Origin: Xanthomonas sp. SI
GTDB lineage: Bacteria > Pseudomonadota > Gammaproteobacteria > Xanthomonadales > Xanthomonadaceae
Direction: 5' to 3'
Length of the DNA stretch: 64,000 nucleotides
NCBI RefSeq assembly: GCF_014236855.1
Contig: NZ_CP051261.1
Location: 5,146,001 to 5,210,000 of the forward strand
The first letter of the stretch is position 1. Every line of letters starts with the position of its first letter. A program made the position numbers and the translations under genes. Under the pieces are notes generated by a model. It saw only the letters and a list, made by a program, of their open reading frames with translations. It had not been told where the DNA came from and did no database searches. This document shows, one piece after another, positions 32,094 through 42,189 of the stretch.

Positions 32094-34838
32094 TCACTTG
32101 TGCGGCTTTGCCTCCGCCGCGGACGACGGCTGCACGCTGAAGCGCTGGCGCGCGCGTACGTCGCTGCTGGAGGCGCCGACCTGCAGTTCGTAGTCGCCCG
32201 GGTCCACCACGTAGGCCTTGCGCGTCTCGTCGTAGATGCGCAGGTCGGTCTGCGGGGAGATGGCGAAGCGCACTTCGCGGGTTTCGCCGGGTTGCAGGGC
32301 AATGCGCTGGAAGCCGCGCAGTTCCTTGCCCGCGCGTTCGCGCTTCGGCGACAGCGGGTGCAGGTACAGCTGCACGACTTCGTCGCCGGCGCGCTGGCCG
32401 GTGTTCTTCACCTTGAGCGTGGCGTGCAGGCTGCCGTCGGCTGCGAGCTTGCTGCGGTCCAGGCGCAGGTCGGAATAGGCGAATCGGGTGTACGACAGGC
32501 CGTGCCCGAACGGGTACAGCGCGGTGCCGGCGAAGTAGCGGTAGGTGCGGCCGCGCATGGCGTAGTCGTCGAAGGCCGGCAGTGTTTCGCTCTCCTTGTA
32601 GAACGTCACCGGCAGGCGGCCGCCGGGGTTGGCGTCGCCGAACAGCACGTCGGCCACGGCGCTGCCGCCGCGCTGGCCGGGGTACCAGGCCAGCAGGATC
32701 GCCGGCACATGCTGCTGCGCCCAGTCGATGGCCAGCGCCGAGCCGGTGGTCAGCACCGCCACCACCGGTTTGCCGGTGCCCTGCAGCGCTTCGAGCAACT
32801 CGCGCTGCGGCTTGGGCAGGCGCAGGTCGGTGCGGTCGCCGCCGGCGAAGCCGGGATAGTTGACCTTCATCTCCTCGCCTTCCACGTCGCCGGTCAGGCC
32901 GCCGACGAACACCACCACGTCGGCGCGCCGCGCCGCGTCCAGCGCTTCGTCCAGCGGCGGCTTGGCGCCGGGCTGGCGCCAGGCCAGGCGCACGCCGGCA
33001 TCGCGCTCGCCTTCGTAGTACTCCAGGCGCAGGTCGTAGCTGCGGCCAGCCTCCAGGCGCACATCGACGCCGTCGGCATGCAGGCGGTCGCTGGCGCTCC
33101 AGCGGTCGATCAGGCGCTTGCCGTCCAGGTACAGGCGCACGCCGTCGTCGGCTGCGGTTTCCAGGTGGTAGGTGCCGGTGGCCGGCGGCACCAGCTTTCC
33201 GCTCCAGCGGATGCTGAAGTTGTCGGCCGGGATGGCCTGGTCCGGGCCGGCTTCGCCGCGCGCGAGCAGGTTGTCGGTGGGCGAGCCGCGGTCCCACTTG
33301 AAGCCGATCTGCGCATCGGTGCGCACCAGCGCCGGGGTGCCGGACAGCTCGCGGTTGCGGAAGTATTCGCCGCGCAGGCCGCGCTCGGGCGAATCGGCCG
33401 ACGGGCGCAGGTACTGCGGTTCGATCAGCGGCGTGGCGGCGGGATCGTCGCGGCCTTCGACCAGGTCGGCGCCACGCGCGTAGAGCACTTCGGCGTCGGG
33501 CGCGGCTTCACGGATCCCTTGCAGCACGGTGACCGGCGCGGCCGGCGTGCCGTAGTAGTTGCCGAGCAGCGCCATGGTGTCGTCGGCGGTGGGGCCGACC
33601 ACGGCGATGCGCTTGATCTTCGCGCGCGACAACGGCAGCACGCCGTCGTTCTTCAGCAGCACCAGCGATTCGCGCGCGGTGCGCCGGGCGAGTGCGTCGT
33701 GTTCGGGCGACTGGTTGGCCGAGATGGGAATCTGCGCCCAGCGCAGGGTGCCCGGCGGGTCGAACATGCCCAGGCGCATGCGCGAATACATCAGCTTCTG
33801 CAAGGCCTTGTCGACTTCTGCTTCGCTGATCAGCCCTTTGCGCACGGCGGCCGGCAGCGTGGAGTACTCCTCGCCGCATTCCAGCTCGGTGCCGTGCTTC
33901 ACCGCCAGCGCGGCGGCTTCCTCGCGGGTGGCGACGATCTTGTGGTTCTTCCAGATGTCCACGATCGCCCAGCAGTCGGACACCACGTAGCCGTCGAAGC
34001 CCCACCGATCGCGCAGCACGTCGCGCAGCAGGAACTTGCTGGCGCTGGCCGATTCGCCGAACACGCGGTTGTAGGCGCCCATCACCGCATCCACCTTGCC
34101 TTCCTTGACCAGCGCTTCGAACGCCGGCAGGTAGGTCTCGTACAGGTCGCGCTGCGACGGGTGCGCGTCGAAGTGGTGACGGTCGGCCTCCGGGCCGCTG
34201 TGCACGGCGAAGTGCTTGGCGGTGGCGTCGAGCTTGCGATAGGCCTCGCCTTGCGCGTTCTTCGGCACATCCGCGCCCTCGCCCTGCAGGCCCTGCACGA
34301 AGGTCACGCCCATGCGCGCGGTGAGGAACGGATCCTCGCCGTAGGTTTCCTGGCCACGGCCCCAGCGCGGGTCGCGGAAGATGTTGATGTTCGGCGACCA
34401 GAAGGTCAGGCCCTGGTAGCGCGCGTGCTGGTCGTGGCGCAGGGCCTCGTGATGCTTGGCGCGCGCCTCGTCGCTGATCGCGGTGGAGACGTCGTGCATC
34501 AGCGGCACATCGAAGGTGGCCGCCATGCCGATCGCCTGCGGGAACACGGTGGCGCCGCCGGCGCGGGCCACGCCGTGCAGCGCCTCGTTCCACCAGTCGT
34601 AGGCCGGCACGCCCAGGCGCGGGATCGCCGGTGCGGCGTTCTGCATCTGCGCGGCCTTTTCCTCCAGCGTCATCCGCGACACCAGGTCGGCGGCGCGCTG
34701 CTCGAAGCTGCGCTGGGTGTCCAGGTACGGCGGCGGCGCTTCGGCGGCGGACGCCGCGCACGGCGCGATGGCCAACAGCAGCGCCAGCGTCGCGACGCGG
34801 CGGCCATGTCCTTGGTACGGCGCAGTCTCGATGTGCAT
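32094..34838 (-). CDS. xyl3A: Glycoside hydrolase family 3 beta-xylosidase/beta-glucosidase with PA14 insert
   Basis: 914 aa with a signal peptide ending near CAASAAEA, so periplasmic. The GH3 N-terminal barrel has RMTLEEKAAQMQNAAPAIP and PAYDWWNEALHGVARAG; the nucleophile Asp lies in GFDGYVVSDCWAIVDIW near residue 290. A PA14 domain (GLRGEYFRNRELSG to RLAWRQPGAKP, about 480-620) is inserted in the C-terminal GH3 domain, and a FnIII-like domain ends the protein. It should release xylose from xylo-oligosaccharides; beta-glucosidase activity is not excluded. ATG 34838 lies 3 bases after the stop of the GH43 gene. Last gene of the agu67A operon. Confidence 0.9.
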   Translation of the reverse strand: MHIETAPYQGHGRRVATLALLLAIAPCAASAAEAPPPYLDTQRSFEQRAADLVSRMTLEEKAAQMQNAAPAIPRLGVPAYDWWNEALHGVARAGGATVFPQAIGMAATFDVPLMHDVSTAISDEARAKHHEALRHDQHARYQGLTFWSPNINIFRDPRWGRGQETYGEDPFLTARMGVTFVQGLQGEGADVPKNAQGEAYRKLDATAKHFAVHSGPEADRHHFDAHPSQRDLYETYLPAFEALVKEGKVDAVMGAYNRVFGESASASKFLLRDVLRDRWGFDGYVVSDCWAIVDIWKNHKIVATREEAAALAVKHGTELECGEEYSTLPAAVRKGLISEAEVDKALQKLMYSRMRLGMFDPPGTLRWAQIPISANQSPEHDALARRTARESLVLLKNDGVLPLSRAKIKRIAVVGPTADDTMALLGNYYGTPAAPVTVLQGIREAAPDAEVLYARGADLVEGRDDPAATPLIEPQYLRPSADSPERGLRGEYFRNRELSGTPALVRTDAQIGFKWDRGSPTDNLLARGEAGPDQAIPADNFSIRWSGKLVPPATGTYHLETAADDGVRLYLDGKRLIDRWSASDRLHADGVDVRLEAGRSYDLRLEYYEGERDAGVRLAWRQPGAKPPLDEALDAARRADVVVFVGGLTGDVEGEEMKVNYPGFAGGDRTDLRLPKPQRELLEALQGTGKPVVAVLTTGSALAIDWAQQHVPAILLAWYPGQRGGSAVADVLFGDANPGGRLPVTFYKESETLPAFDDYAMRGRTYRYFAGTALYPFGHGLSYTRFAYSDLRLDRSKLAADGSLHATLKVKNTGQRAGDEVVQLYLHPLSPKRERAGKELRGFQRIALQPGETREVRFAISPQTDLRIYDETRKAYVVDPGDYELQVGASSSDVRARQRFSVQPSSAAEAKPHK

Positions 34839-34841
34839 TGC

Positions 34842-36542
34842 CTACTCCTTGTCGGATCGATCCGGTTCGCGGCGGGCGTACGGCCCGAGGGTGGTGCCAG
34901 TGAAACCGCCGGCCACGGCCGTGCTGAGCATCGCGGCATCGTCGTCGCGGCGCAGCCACTGCCAGTCCTGGCCATCGGCGGCGAAGGCGAAGCCATAGCG
35001 GCCGCCATCGCCGGCGATCTTCAGGCGCAGCGCGCCCTTGGCATCGACCGTACTGCGTGCGACGGTGGTGGTGCGCTTGCCGTCGCGTTTGTCGAGGAAC
35101 ACTTCGGCGCGCGCGCCGCGGCGGCGCACGCCGAGCACGTACCAGGCATCGGCATTCTGGAATGCGGCCAGGCCGGCGACCAGGCCCGGCTGCGCCGGTA
35201 TCTGCACGGCGGTGCTGGCGTCGAAGCGGGTGTGCTGCTGCCGGTAGCCCAGGAATGCCGGATTGCCGCTGCCGTCCAGGCCTTGCGTATCGGGTTGCAG
35301 GGTCAGCCAGCCCGGGCGCGCGCGCAGGTCGAGCCATTCGCGCTTGGGCGTGCGCAGCAGCAGCCAGCGGCGGTCGCGCTGCGGCGCGTCAAAGCCGTCG
35401 CGCCAGGTGAAGTTGCCGCTCAATGGTGCGGCATCGGCCTCGGCGCGCAGTCCGGCCGGCCCCGGCGCGACGTAGGGAATCGGCTGCCCGGCGGGCAGGA
35501 TCGACGGCCAGCCGTCGTGCCAGGTGACCGGCAGCAGGAAGGTCTCGCGGCCGGTGTTGTAGCGATCGCCCGCGTACGGGCGGCTGGCCAGGAACAGCGC
35601 CCACCACTTCCCGTCGGGGCCTTCGACCAGATCGGCATGGCCGGCGTTGCTGATCGGGTTGGCGCGTTCGGCGGGCAGGTCCCGCTGGGTCAGGATCGGA
35701 TTGTGCGGCGCCGGCACGTACGGCCCCCACGGCGTGCGGCTGCGCAGCGCCACCTGCGAATGCTGCGGGCCGGTGCCGCCTTCGGCGCAAGACAGCACGT
35801 ACCAGCCGTCTCGCTTGTACAGGTGCGGGCCTTCGATCCAGATCGGCTTGCTGGCCAGATCGGTGCCGCCGTTGACCAGCACCTTGCGCGGGCCCACCGG
35901 CTGCATCCGCGCCAGGTCGAAACGCTGCATCCAGATCGCGCGGTGTCCCTCGTACAGCGGCGCGCCGTCGGGCGGGCCGTTGTTGAGCAGGTAGGCGGTA
36001 CCGTCGTCGTCGAAGAACAGCGACGGGTCGATGCCGTCGATGTCCGGCAACCAGTGCAGCGCCGACCACGGCCCGGCCGGGTCGTCCGCCGTGGCGATGA
36101 AGTTGCCGCCGCTGTCCACCGCGGTGCCGACCACGTAGAAGCGGCCGTCATGGTGCGCGATGCTGGCGGCGAACATGCCGCGCGACACGCGCAGGCCGTC
36201 GTAGTCCAGCTGCTCGGCGCGCTCGACCACATTGCCGACCTGCCGCCAGTGCACCAGGTCGCGACTCTCGAACACCGGAATCGCCGGGAAATAGGCGAAG
36301 GTGGAATTGACCAGGTAGTAGCGGTCGCTGGCGCGGACGACGCTGGGATCTGGATAGAAGCCGGCCAGCACCGGGTTGCGGTAGTGGCCGGGCGGCAGCG
36401 GCGTGGCGAACACCGCATCGTCGCCGCGGTATTCGAACCAGTCGAATTCGGCAATGTTGGCGGCCTGCCCGCGCTGCGCCGATGCCGTCTGCATCGCCAC
36501 GACACACAGAAGCGCCAACACCAGTGCGCGTCCCCAGCGCAT
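34842..36542 (-). CDS. Exported glycoside hydrolase family 43 beta-xylosidase/arabinofuranosidase
   Basis: 566 aa with a signal peptide (ALVLALLCVVAMQTASAQ). The propeller has the catalytic base Asp in YRNPVLAGFYPDPSVVR, the modulating Asp in DIDGIDPSLFFDDDG, and the acid Glu in WIEGPHLYKRDGWYVL. A C-terminal beta-sandwich (GH43_C2-type) from about residue 370 follows. It is probably a periplasmic beta-xylosidase or arabinofuranosidase acting beside the GH3 enzyme encoded next. The frame is open far upstream, but only from ATG 36542 does a signal peptide appear; the previous gene's stop is at 36548. Confidence 0.9.
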   Translation of the reverse strand: MRWGRALVLALLCVVAMQTASAQRGQAANIAEFDWFEYRGDDAVFATPLPPGHYRNPVLAGFYPDPSVVRASDRYYLVNSTFAYFPAIPVFESRDLVHWRQVGNVVERAEQLDYDGLRVSRGMFAASIAHHDGRFYVVGTAVDSGGNFIATADDPAGPWSALHWLPDIDGIDPSLFFDDDGTAYLLNNGPPDGAPLYEGHRAIWMQRFDLARMQPVGPRKVLVNGGTDLASKPIWIEGPHLYKRDGWYVLSCAEGGTGPQHSQVALRSRTPWGPYVPAPHNPILTQRDLPAERANPISNAGHADLVEGPDGKWWALFLASRPYAGDRYNTGRETFLLPVTWHDGWPSILPAGQPIPYVAPGPAGLRAEADAAPLSGNFTWRDGFDAPQRDRRWLLLRTPKREWLDLRARPGWLTLQPDTQGLDGSGNPAFLGYRQQHTRFDASTAVQIPAQPGLVAGLAAFQNADAWYVLGVRRRGARAEVFLDKRDGKRTTTVARSTVDAKGALRLKIAGDGGRYGFAFAADGQDWQWLRRDDDAAMLSTAVAGGFTGTTLGPYARREPDRSDKE

Positions 36543-36547
36543 GCGCC

Positions 36548-37807
36548 TCACCAGTCCCACATCGCGCCGTCTTCCAGCCGCGCCACCGGCAACTGCTTGG
36601 GCGCGTACGGATAACGTGCAGCCAGGGTTTCGTCGATGTCCACGCCATGCCCGGGCGTCTCGCCGCAATGCAGGCGGCCGGCATGGAAGGTGTAGTCGTG
36701 CGGGAACACCGCGTTGGCTTCGTCGGAATGGAACATGTATTCCTGGATGCCGAAGTTCGGTACCCAGGTATCGAAGTGCAGCGCCGCGCCCATGCACACC
36801 GGCGAAAGATCCGTGGCGCCATGGAAGCCGGTACGCACCTGGTGCAGCGCGGCGAAGTCGGCCAGGCGGCGCACGTGGGTGATGCCGCCGGCATGCACAA
36901 TGGTGGTGCGGATGTAGTCGATCAGCTGTTGTTCGATCAGGTGCTTGCAGTCCCAGATCGAATTGAACACCTCGCCCACCGCCAGCGGCGTCACCGAGTG
37001 CTGGCGGATGGTCTCGAACGCGCGCTGGTTTTCCGCGGGCGTGGCGTCTTCCAGCCAGAACAGCCGGTACGGTTCCAGGTCGCGCGCCAGCCGCGCCGCC
37101 TCGATCGGGGTCAGGCGGTGATGCGCGTCGTGCAGCAGTTCGATCTCGTCGCCATGGTCGGCGCGCAACTGTTCGAACAACTTCGGCACCACGCTGAGAT
37201 AGCGCGGCGTGGACCACACGGTCTCGGTCGGCAGTTCGCTCTCGGCCGGTTCGTAGGGCTTGCCGCCGCTGGAAATGCCGTAGGTCTTCTTGATCCCGGG
37301 CACGCCGCACTGCGCGCGGATGGCGATGAAGCCCAGTTCGCGGAAGCGGGCGACTTCCTCGCTGGTCTCGGCGATGTCGCGGCCGTTGGCGTGGCCGTAG
37401 ACCAGCGCGCCTTCGCGCGAGCGCCCACCCAGCAGCTGGTACAGCGGCATGCCGGCCATCTTGCCGAGGATGTCCCACAGCGCCACGTCCACCGCGGCGA
37501 TCGCGGTCATCGTCACCGGCCCGCGCCGCCAGTACGCGCCGCGGTAGAAGAACTGCCAGATGTCCTCGATGCGGCCGGCGTCGCGGCCGATCAGGTTCGG
37601 CACCACGTGGTCCTGCAGATAGGACGCCACCGCCAGTTCGCGGCCGTTGAGGGTGGCGTCGCCCAGGCCGTACACGCCGGAACGGGTGACGATCTTGAGG
37701 GTGACGAAATTGCGCCCCGGGCAGGTGACGATGACCCGCGCCTCGACGATCTCGCGATCGCGGGCCGAGCCTTGGGCGGAAGAAGCGCTATCGGAAGTCT
37801 GGGTCAT
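36548..37807 (-). CDS. manD: D-mannonate dehydratase, ManD type (enolase superfamily)
   Basis: 419 aa. Enolase-superfamily metal ligands are in [12 protein letters not shown] (Asp and the acid-base His), LFWLEDATP (Glu) and [10 protein letters not shown] (Glu), with the ManD-type [13 protein letters not shown] near residue 320 and the active-site Tyr region [12 protein letters not shown]. This is the RspA/ManD branch, unrelated in fold to UxuA. It dehydrates D-mannonate to 2-keto-3-deoxygluconate, the third step of glucuronate catabolism after UxaC and the UxuB-type reductase. ATG at 37807 lies 10 bases after the esterase gene. The N-terminal 15 residues are a variable Ser/Gly-rich extension. 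Confidence 0.92.
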   Translation of the reverse strand: MTQTSDSASSAQGSARDREIVEARVIVTCPGRNFVTLKIVTRSGVYGLGDATLNGRELAVASYLQDHVVPNLIGRDAGRIEDIWQFFYRGAYWRRGPVTMTAIAAVDVALWDILGKMAGMPLYQLLGGRSREGALVYGHANGRDIAETSEEVARFRELGFIAIRAQCGVPGIKKTYGISSGGKPYEPAESELPTETVWSTPRYLSVVPKLFEQLRADHGDEIELLHDAHHRLTPIEAARLARDLEPYRLFWLEDATPAENQRAFETIRQHSVTPLAVGEVFNSIWDCKHLIEQQLIDYIRTTIVHAGGITHVRRLADFAALHQVRTGFHGATDLSPVCMGAALHFDTWVPNFGIQEYMFHSDEANAVFPHDYTFHAGRLHCGETPGHGVDIDETLAARYPYAPKQLPVARLEDGAMWDW

Positions 37808-37817
37808 CGCGGATCGC

Positions 37818-39809
37818 TCACGGGGAAGAAGCCGCAGCCGCACGGGCCACGGACGGGAGGGAAAGTTCGAACGGACCGGCCGGCAGCCTGGCGCGGTCGA
37901 ACAAGGTGCACACCGGGCTGTCGGCCCAGCAATAGCGAACGCGGGTAGGCGCGGTGCCGGCGGGAACCGGCAGGCGCACGCTGCGGCCCTGCAGTTCGGC
38001 CTGCGCATAGCGGCAGCTGCCGGATGCCGCGCCGCACAGTTCGAAACCGATCGGTGCATCCGCGCTATAGGTCTGCAATGCGCCATCGACATCGTCGAAA
38101 TCGACGACCAGCGCTGCGCCATCGCGGCGCAGCGCATGCGGCACCGGCCCGGACGGCGCCAAGGCCTCGCCGTAGACCACGTGCCGCGCCGCGCGCGCCA
38201 GGCGCCGGCCGAGTTCCTGCTTGTTGGCCGGATGGATGTCGTAGCGGTCGCCGATGTCGATCGCCACCGCCAGGCCGGCGTGCGGATCGGCCGCGACGAA
38301 GCGCCGTTGCGCCTCGCGCAGCTGCGCCCAGCCGCTGTCGCCGGGCTGGGTGGGCGGCGCGCCGTAGTTGGCCAGTTGCACCAGCAGCAGCGGCAATTGC
38401 GCGCCGAAGCGCTGCCGCCAATCGCGCTGCCAGGCGTCGAGCAATGCCGGATAGCCGGCGGCATCGCCGGTATTGGATTCGCCCTGGTACCACAGCACGC
38501 CGCGCAGGCCGACCCGGCCCAGCGGCGCGATCATGCCGTTGTACAGCGTGGTCAGGCCCGCGGCCGAGGACCACGGCGCGCGCGGCGGCGTGCCCAGCTG
38601 CGGCGGCACGATGCGGTATTGCCACCCGGCCAGCGCCACCCGACTGCCGTCGCCCAGTTGCAGCTGCTGCGCCTGCGCAGCGCCGAGCAGGCCGCCGCGG
38701 CGGTAGCTGTTGTACACGTTGACCACCACGGTGTTCTTGCCCGCGTGCAACGTACCGCGCGGCAGGCGATAGCTGCGCGGTTGGTCGGCGCCGTAGCTGC
38801 TGCCCACCGCCTGGCCGTTGACCCAGGTCTGGTCGAGTTCGTCCACCGGCCCCAGCGCCAGCGTCGCCTGCTGTTTCGCCTGCTCGGCGCTCAACGTGAC
38901 CGTGCTGCGGTACCAGACCATGCCGTTGAAATTGACCAGCTGCGGCACGCCCCAGTCGTCCCAGGCGCCCAGCGCCGCCGGTGCGGCGCGCCAGTCTTCA
39001 CTGGCATCGTCCGGCTGCCAAGGCGCACCAGTGCCGTGCGCGCGCCACCACGTCTCCCACAGCCCGCCCCAGCGCGGCGCCGCCTGCTGCGGATCCTTGG
39101 CGTAGCGCGCCAGCACGTCCAGCGCCGGCGCGTTGCCGTCCACCTTGCGCAGCGCCGCATCGCCGATCCACGCCTGCATCTGCGAACCGCCCCAGGAGGC
39201 ATTGATCAGCCCCATCGGCACGTCCACCGTCTTGCGCAGTTCGCGGGCGAAGTAATAGCAGGCCGCGGAGAACGCGCCCACCGTCTCCGGCGTGGTCGGC
39301 TGCCAGGCGGCGGCGCCGCCGAACTGCGCCTGCGGGGTCGGGCTGGACTGCGCCGGCACCTTGAACATGCGGATCGCCGGCTGCTGCGCGTCGGCGATCT
39401 CGCTGCGCGTATCCAGCGTGCGCTGCACCGGCAGCTCCATGTTCGACTGGCCCGAGCACAGCCACACGTCGCCAAGCAGCACGTCGTCGGCGCGCTGCAC
39501 GCGGCCGTGCGCGGTGCTGGCCTGCAGGACGTACGGCCCGCCGGCTGGCAACGGCGCCAGCTGCGCCTGCCAGCGGCCCTGGCGGTCGGCGCGCGCCTGC
39601 ACGCGCTGCTGCGCCAGCTGCACGGTCACCGTCTCGCCGGCCGCGGCCTGCCCCCAGACGCGGATCGGCGCATCGCGCTGCAGCACCGCGTGGTCCTGGA
39701 ACAGCGCATTCAACAACGGTGCGTCGTCGGCATGCGCGAACGCGGGCACGCACAGCGCCGCCAACAGCAGGCGGCGGGTGATGTGGACAGCGGAACGGTG
39801 CGGCGTCAT
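37818..39809 (-). CDS. axeXA: Acetyl xylan esterase, sialate O-acetylesterase-like (AxeXA type)
   Basis: 663 aa with a signal peptide ending near AFAHADDAP. The SGNH-like esterase motifs are the nucleophile Ser in [12 protein letters not shown] near residue 117, [12 protein letters not shown], and the Asp/His pair in [15 protein letters not shown] beta-sandwich (lectin-like, residues about 260-400, with [12 protein letters not shown]) is inserted between the catalytic parts, as in this family. In this operon it should remove acetyl groups from xylan chains. Its ATG overlaps the stop of the alpha-glucuronidase gene by 4 bases. The symbol follows the Xanthomonas gene name and is tentative. Confidence 0.87.
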   Translation of the reverse strand: MTPHRSAVHITRRLLLAALCVPAFAHADDAPLLNALFQDHAVLQRDAPIRVWGQAAAGETVTVQLAQQRVQARADRQGRWQAQLAPLPAGGPYVLQASTAHGRVQRADDVLLGDVWLCSGQSNMELPVQRTLDTRSEIADAQQPAIRMFKVPAQSSPTPQAQFGGAAAWQPTTPETVGAFSAACYYFARELRKTVDVPMGLINASWGGSQMQAWIGDAALRKVDGNAPALDVLARYAKDPQQAAPRWGGLWETWWRAHGTGAPWQPDDASEDWRAAPAALGAWDDWGVPQLVNFNGMVWYRSTVTLSAEQAKQQATLALGPVDELDQTWVNGQAVGSSYGADQPRSYRLPRGTLHAGKNTVVVNVYNSYRRGGLLGAAQAQQLQLGDGSRVALAGWQYRIVPPQLGTPPRAPWSSAAGLTTLYNGMIAPLGRVGLRGVLWYQGESNTGDAAGYPALLDAWQRDWRQRFGAQLPLLLVQLANYGAPPTQPGDSGWAQLREAQRRFVAADPHAGLAVAIDIGDRYDIHPANKQELGRRLARAARHVVYGEALAPSGPVPHALRRDGAALVVDFDDVDGALQTYSADAPIGFELCGAASGSCRYAQAELQGRSVRLPVPAGTAPTRVRYCWADSPVCTLFDRARLPAGPFELSLPSVARAAAASSP

Positions 39810-42007
39810 TTCGGATTTCCCGGTGCGTACGGAAACGACAGCGATTGGTAATACGCCAGCGGATGCGGCGGCGCTACGGTGCCCGGCGGCAGCGCGCGTC
39901 CGGACACCTCTTGCCAATACGCAATGCTGGCATCGCGCCACCACTGCGCCTCGCGCTGCTGGATCGCCAGGAAGTCGGCGACCTGGCGATAGCGCTGCGC
40001 GTCCACGTACGGTGCAAGCCCGGCCCAGGTCGCTCGCATCCGCGCCACCTCGGCCACGCCGTGGTCGTAGCGGCCGAGCAGCGCATTCCACAGCGGCTGG
40101 CCCGAGGCCATGCGATGGTCCCACGGTACGTGGTGGAACCACAGCAGGTATTCCTCCGGCACCGTGCGCACGTCGCCGAAGCGGCGCGCCAGCGGCGGCG
40201 CGTACTGCGCCACCGCGTTGCTGCCGGTCGCGCTGCGGTCGAAGCCGATGCCGTTGCGGTCGGCGCGGTGGTAGTACACCGGGTCCCAGTCCGGCCGCGC
40301 GCTGCCCGCGTCCCACGGCGCCGGGCCGTAATGGTGGCCGCGGCCCATCAGGTGATGCAGGCCGAGCGGGGTCATGTAATCGACCGCGGCTTCGTGCGAA
40401 GCCATCATCATGCCGACCACCGGCGCGACCAGCGCCGGATCGTTGCCGAAGGTCATCCGCACCCAATCCTCGGCGATGGCCTGCGCATCGCCCTGCGGAT
40501 CCCAGGCCAGCCGCCCGAACGCGTACCAGTTGGCCTGGTCGAAGATCGAGCCGCACCAGTTGCGGTCGGCACCGATGTTGGCGACACCTGCGATGCCGCT
40601 GAGCGCATGCCCGTCCACCGCGCCCTCCACCACCCGCGCCACCGTCGCGCGCTTGCCGCGCCGCGTGTCCGCTTGCAGGGTTTCCTGGTACAGCGTGCCC
40701 AGGTAGACCAGGTGCGTGGCGAAGCCCAGGTACTCCTTGGTGATCTGGAATTCCAGCATCAGCGGCGTCTTCGGCATCGCTCCGAACAGCGGATGGAACG
40801 GCTCGCGCGGCTGGAAGTCGATGGCGCCGTTCTTGACCTGCACCACCACGTTGTCGCGGAACTTGCCGTCCAGCGGCACGAACTCGCTGTAGGCCTGCTT
40901 GGCACGGTCGTCCGGTTGTTCGTGCGAATAGACGAAGGCCCGCCACATCACCACCCCGCCATGCGGCGCCAGCGCGTCGGCGAGCATGTTGGCGCCGTCG
41001 GCGTGGCTGCGCCCGTAGTCCTGCGGGCCTGGCTGGCCTTCGGAATTGGCCTTGACCAGGAAGCCGCCGAAATCGGGAATGCGCGCGTAGATCTCGTCCG
41101 CCTTGTCCTTCCACCAGCGCCGCACCGCCGGGTCCAGCGGATCGGCGCTGCGCAGTCCGCCGATCTCGATCGGCGCGCTGAAGCGCGCGCTCAGGTACAC
41201 GCGGATGCCGTATGGCCGCAGCGCCGCGGCCAGCGCCGCGGTCTTGTCCAGGTAGGCCGCGGTCAGGCTCAGCGCCTTGGCGTTGACGTTGTTCAGCACC
41301 GCGCCGTTGATGCCGATCGAGGCGTTGGCGCGCGCGTAGTCGGTATAGCGCGGGTCCACGTAGCCGGGCAGTTTCTGCCAGTCCCAGAGCGAGGCGCCGG
41401 CGTAGCCGCGTTCGATCACGCCGTCCAGGTTGTCCCAGTGATCGAGCACGCGCAGCTTCACCCGCGGCGCATCGCGCAACGCCAGCGGCGCCGGTGCCTG
41501 CCCGGTCTGCAGCAGGCGCAGGAAGCGGAACGCCGCATACAGCGCGCCGCGCTCGCCACCGCCGACGATGGCGGTGAGCGGGCGGCCGTCGACCACCACG
41601 CTGCGGATCAGGTAGCCCTCTTCGCCCAGGCCTCGCATGTCCAGCCGCAGCCGCGCGATCGCCGGCGTGGCCGGGGTGCCGAGCACGATCGCGCCGGCGC
41701 GGTCCGCACTTGCCGCCAGTGGCGGCTCGGCGCCGAGCAGGCCGCCCAGGCCGCGGCGCAGTTCGTCGCGCGCGGCCTGCTGCATCGGCGTGTCGGCGCC
41801 GGCCACCAGCTGCGTGGCGGCCGCGCGCCACGGCGCGGCCTGTGCCTCGGCCAGCGGCTGGTAGCGCAACCATAGATCGTAGCCGTCCTCGGCCTGGGCC
41901 ACGGCGATCGGCAACAAAAGCACCAGCCACAGGCAGGCGCTGCGCAGCCATCTGCCGCGCAACGGGCGCCGACGCTGCTGCGCACGCAGCCGCGGGTGGC
42001 CGCTCAT
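39806..42007 (-). CDS. agu67A: Alpha-glucuronidase, glycoside hydrolase family 67
   Basis: 733 aa from ATG 42007; the N-terminus has a hydrophobic run LWLVLLLPIAVAQA consistent with export. GH67 hallmarks: GINGAVLNNVNAKALSLT, FGGFLVKANSEGQPGPQDYG (acid Glu), NGAIDFQPREPFHPLFG (catalytic Asp) and LMLEFQITKEYLGFATHLVY (catalytic Glu), followed by GVANIGADRNWCGSIFDQAN. It removes 4-O-methylglucuronyl groups from the ends of xylo-oligosaccharides. First gene of a five-gene leftward operon (esterase, ManD, GH43, GH3). It is divergent from the xylR gene; the frame extends to 42025 but the chosen ATG has the better signal context. Confidence 0.93.
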   Translation of the reverse strand: MSGHPRLRAQQRRRPLRGRWLRSACLWLVLLLPIAVAQAEDGYDLWLRYQPLAEAQAAPWRAAATQLVAGADTPMQQAARDELRRGLGGLLGAEPPLAASADRAGAIVLGTPATPAIARLRLDMRGLGEEGYLIRSVVVDGRPLTAIVGGGERGALYAAFRFLRLLQTGQAPAPLALRDAPRVKLRVLDHWDNLDGVIERGYAGASLWDWQKLPGYVDPRYTDYARANASIGINGAVLNNVNAKALSLTAAYLDKTAALAAALRPYGIRVYLSARFSAPIEIGGLRSADPLDPAVRRWWKDKADEIYARIPDFGGFLVKANSEGQPGPQDYGRSHADGANMLADALAPHGGVVMWRAFVYSHEQPDDRAKQAYSEFVPLDGKFRDNVVVQVKNGAIDFQPREPFHPLFGAMPKTPLMLEFQITKEYLGFATHLVYLGTLYQETLQADTRRGKRATVARVVEGAVDGHALSGIAGVANIGADRNWCGSIFDQANWYAFGRLAWDPQGDAQAIAEDWVRMTFGNDPALVAPVVGMMMASHEAAVDYMTPLGLHHLMGRGHHYGPAPWDAGSARPDWDPVYYHRADRNGIGFDRSATGSNAVAQYAPPLARRFGDVRTVPEEYLLWFHHVPWDHRMASGQPLWNALLGRYDHGVAEVARMRATWAGLAPYVDAQRYRQVADFLAIQQREAQWWRDASIAYWQEVSGRALPPGTVAPPHPLAYYQSLSFPYAPGNPK

Positions 42008-42189
42008 GCGCGCCCCCGCTGGCACGGTGCCGGCGCTCGCCTGCGGTCGCCGCCCACTCGGCTTCCCGGTACCATGCAGCCGTCACTCGTGTCGGGATCC
42101 ACACCGTGTCGCGGCGCCGCCGCACACGCGGCTTGCGCAGCACGTCCCCGGTCGCGATCCACGCCCGCAAGCCAACGAAGAGGCGCATC

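Noticed and set aside
32100..36614. A 1504-codon open frame on the plus strand opposite the GH3 and GH43 genes
   Set aside because: Same reason: real family motifs, signal peptides and operon structure are on the minus strand.
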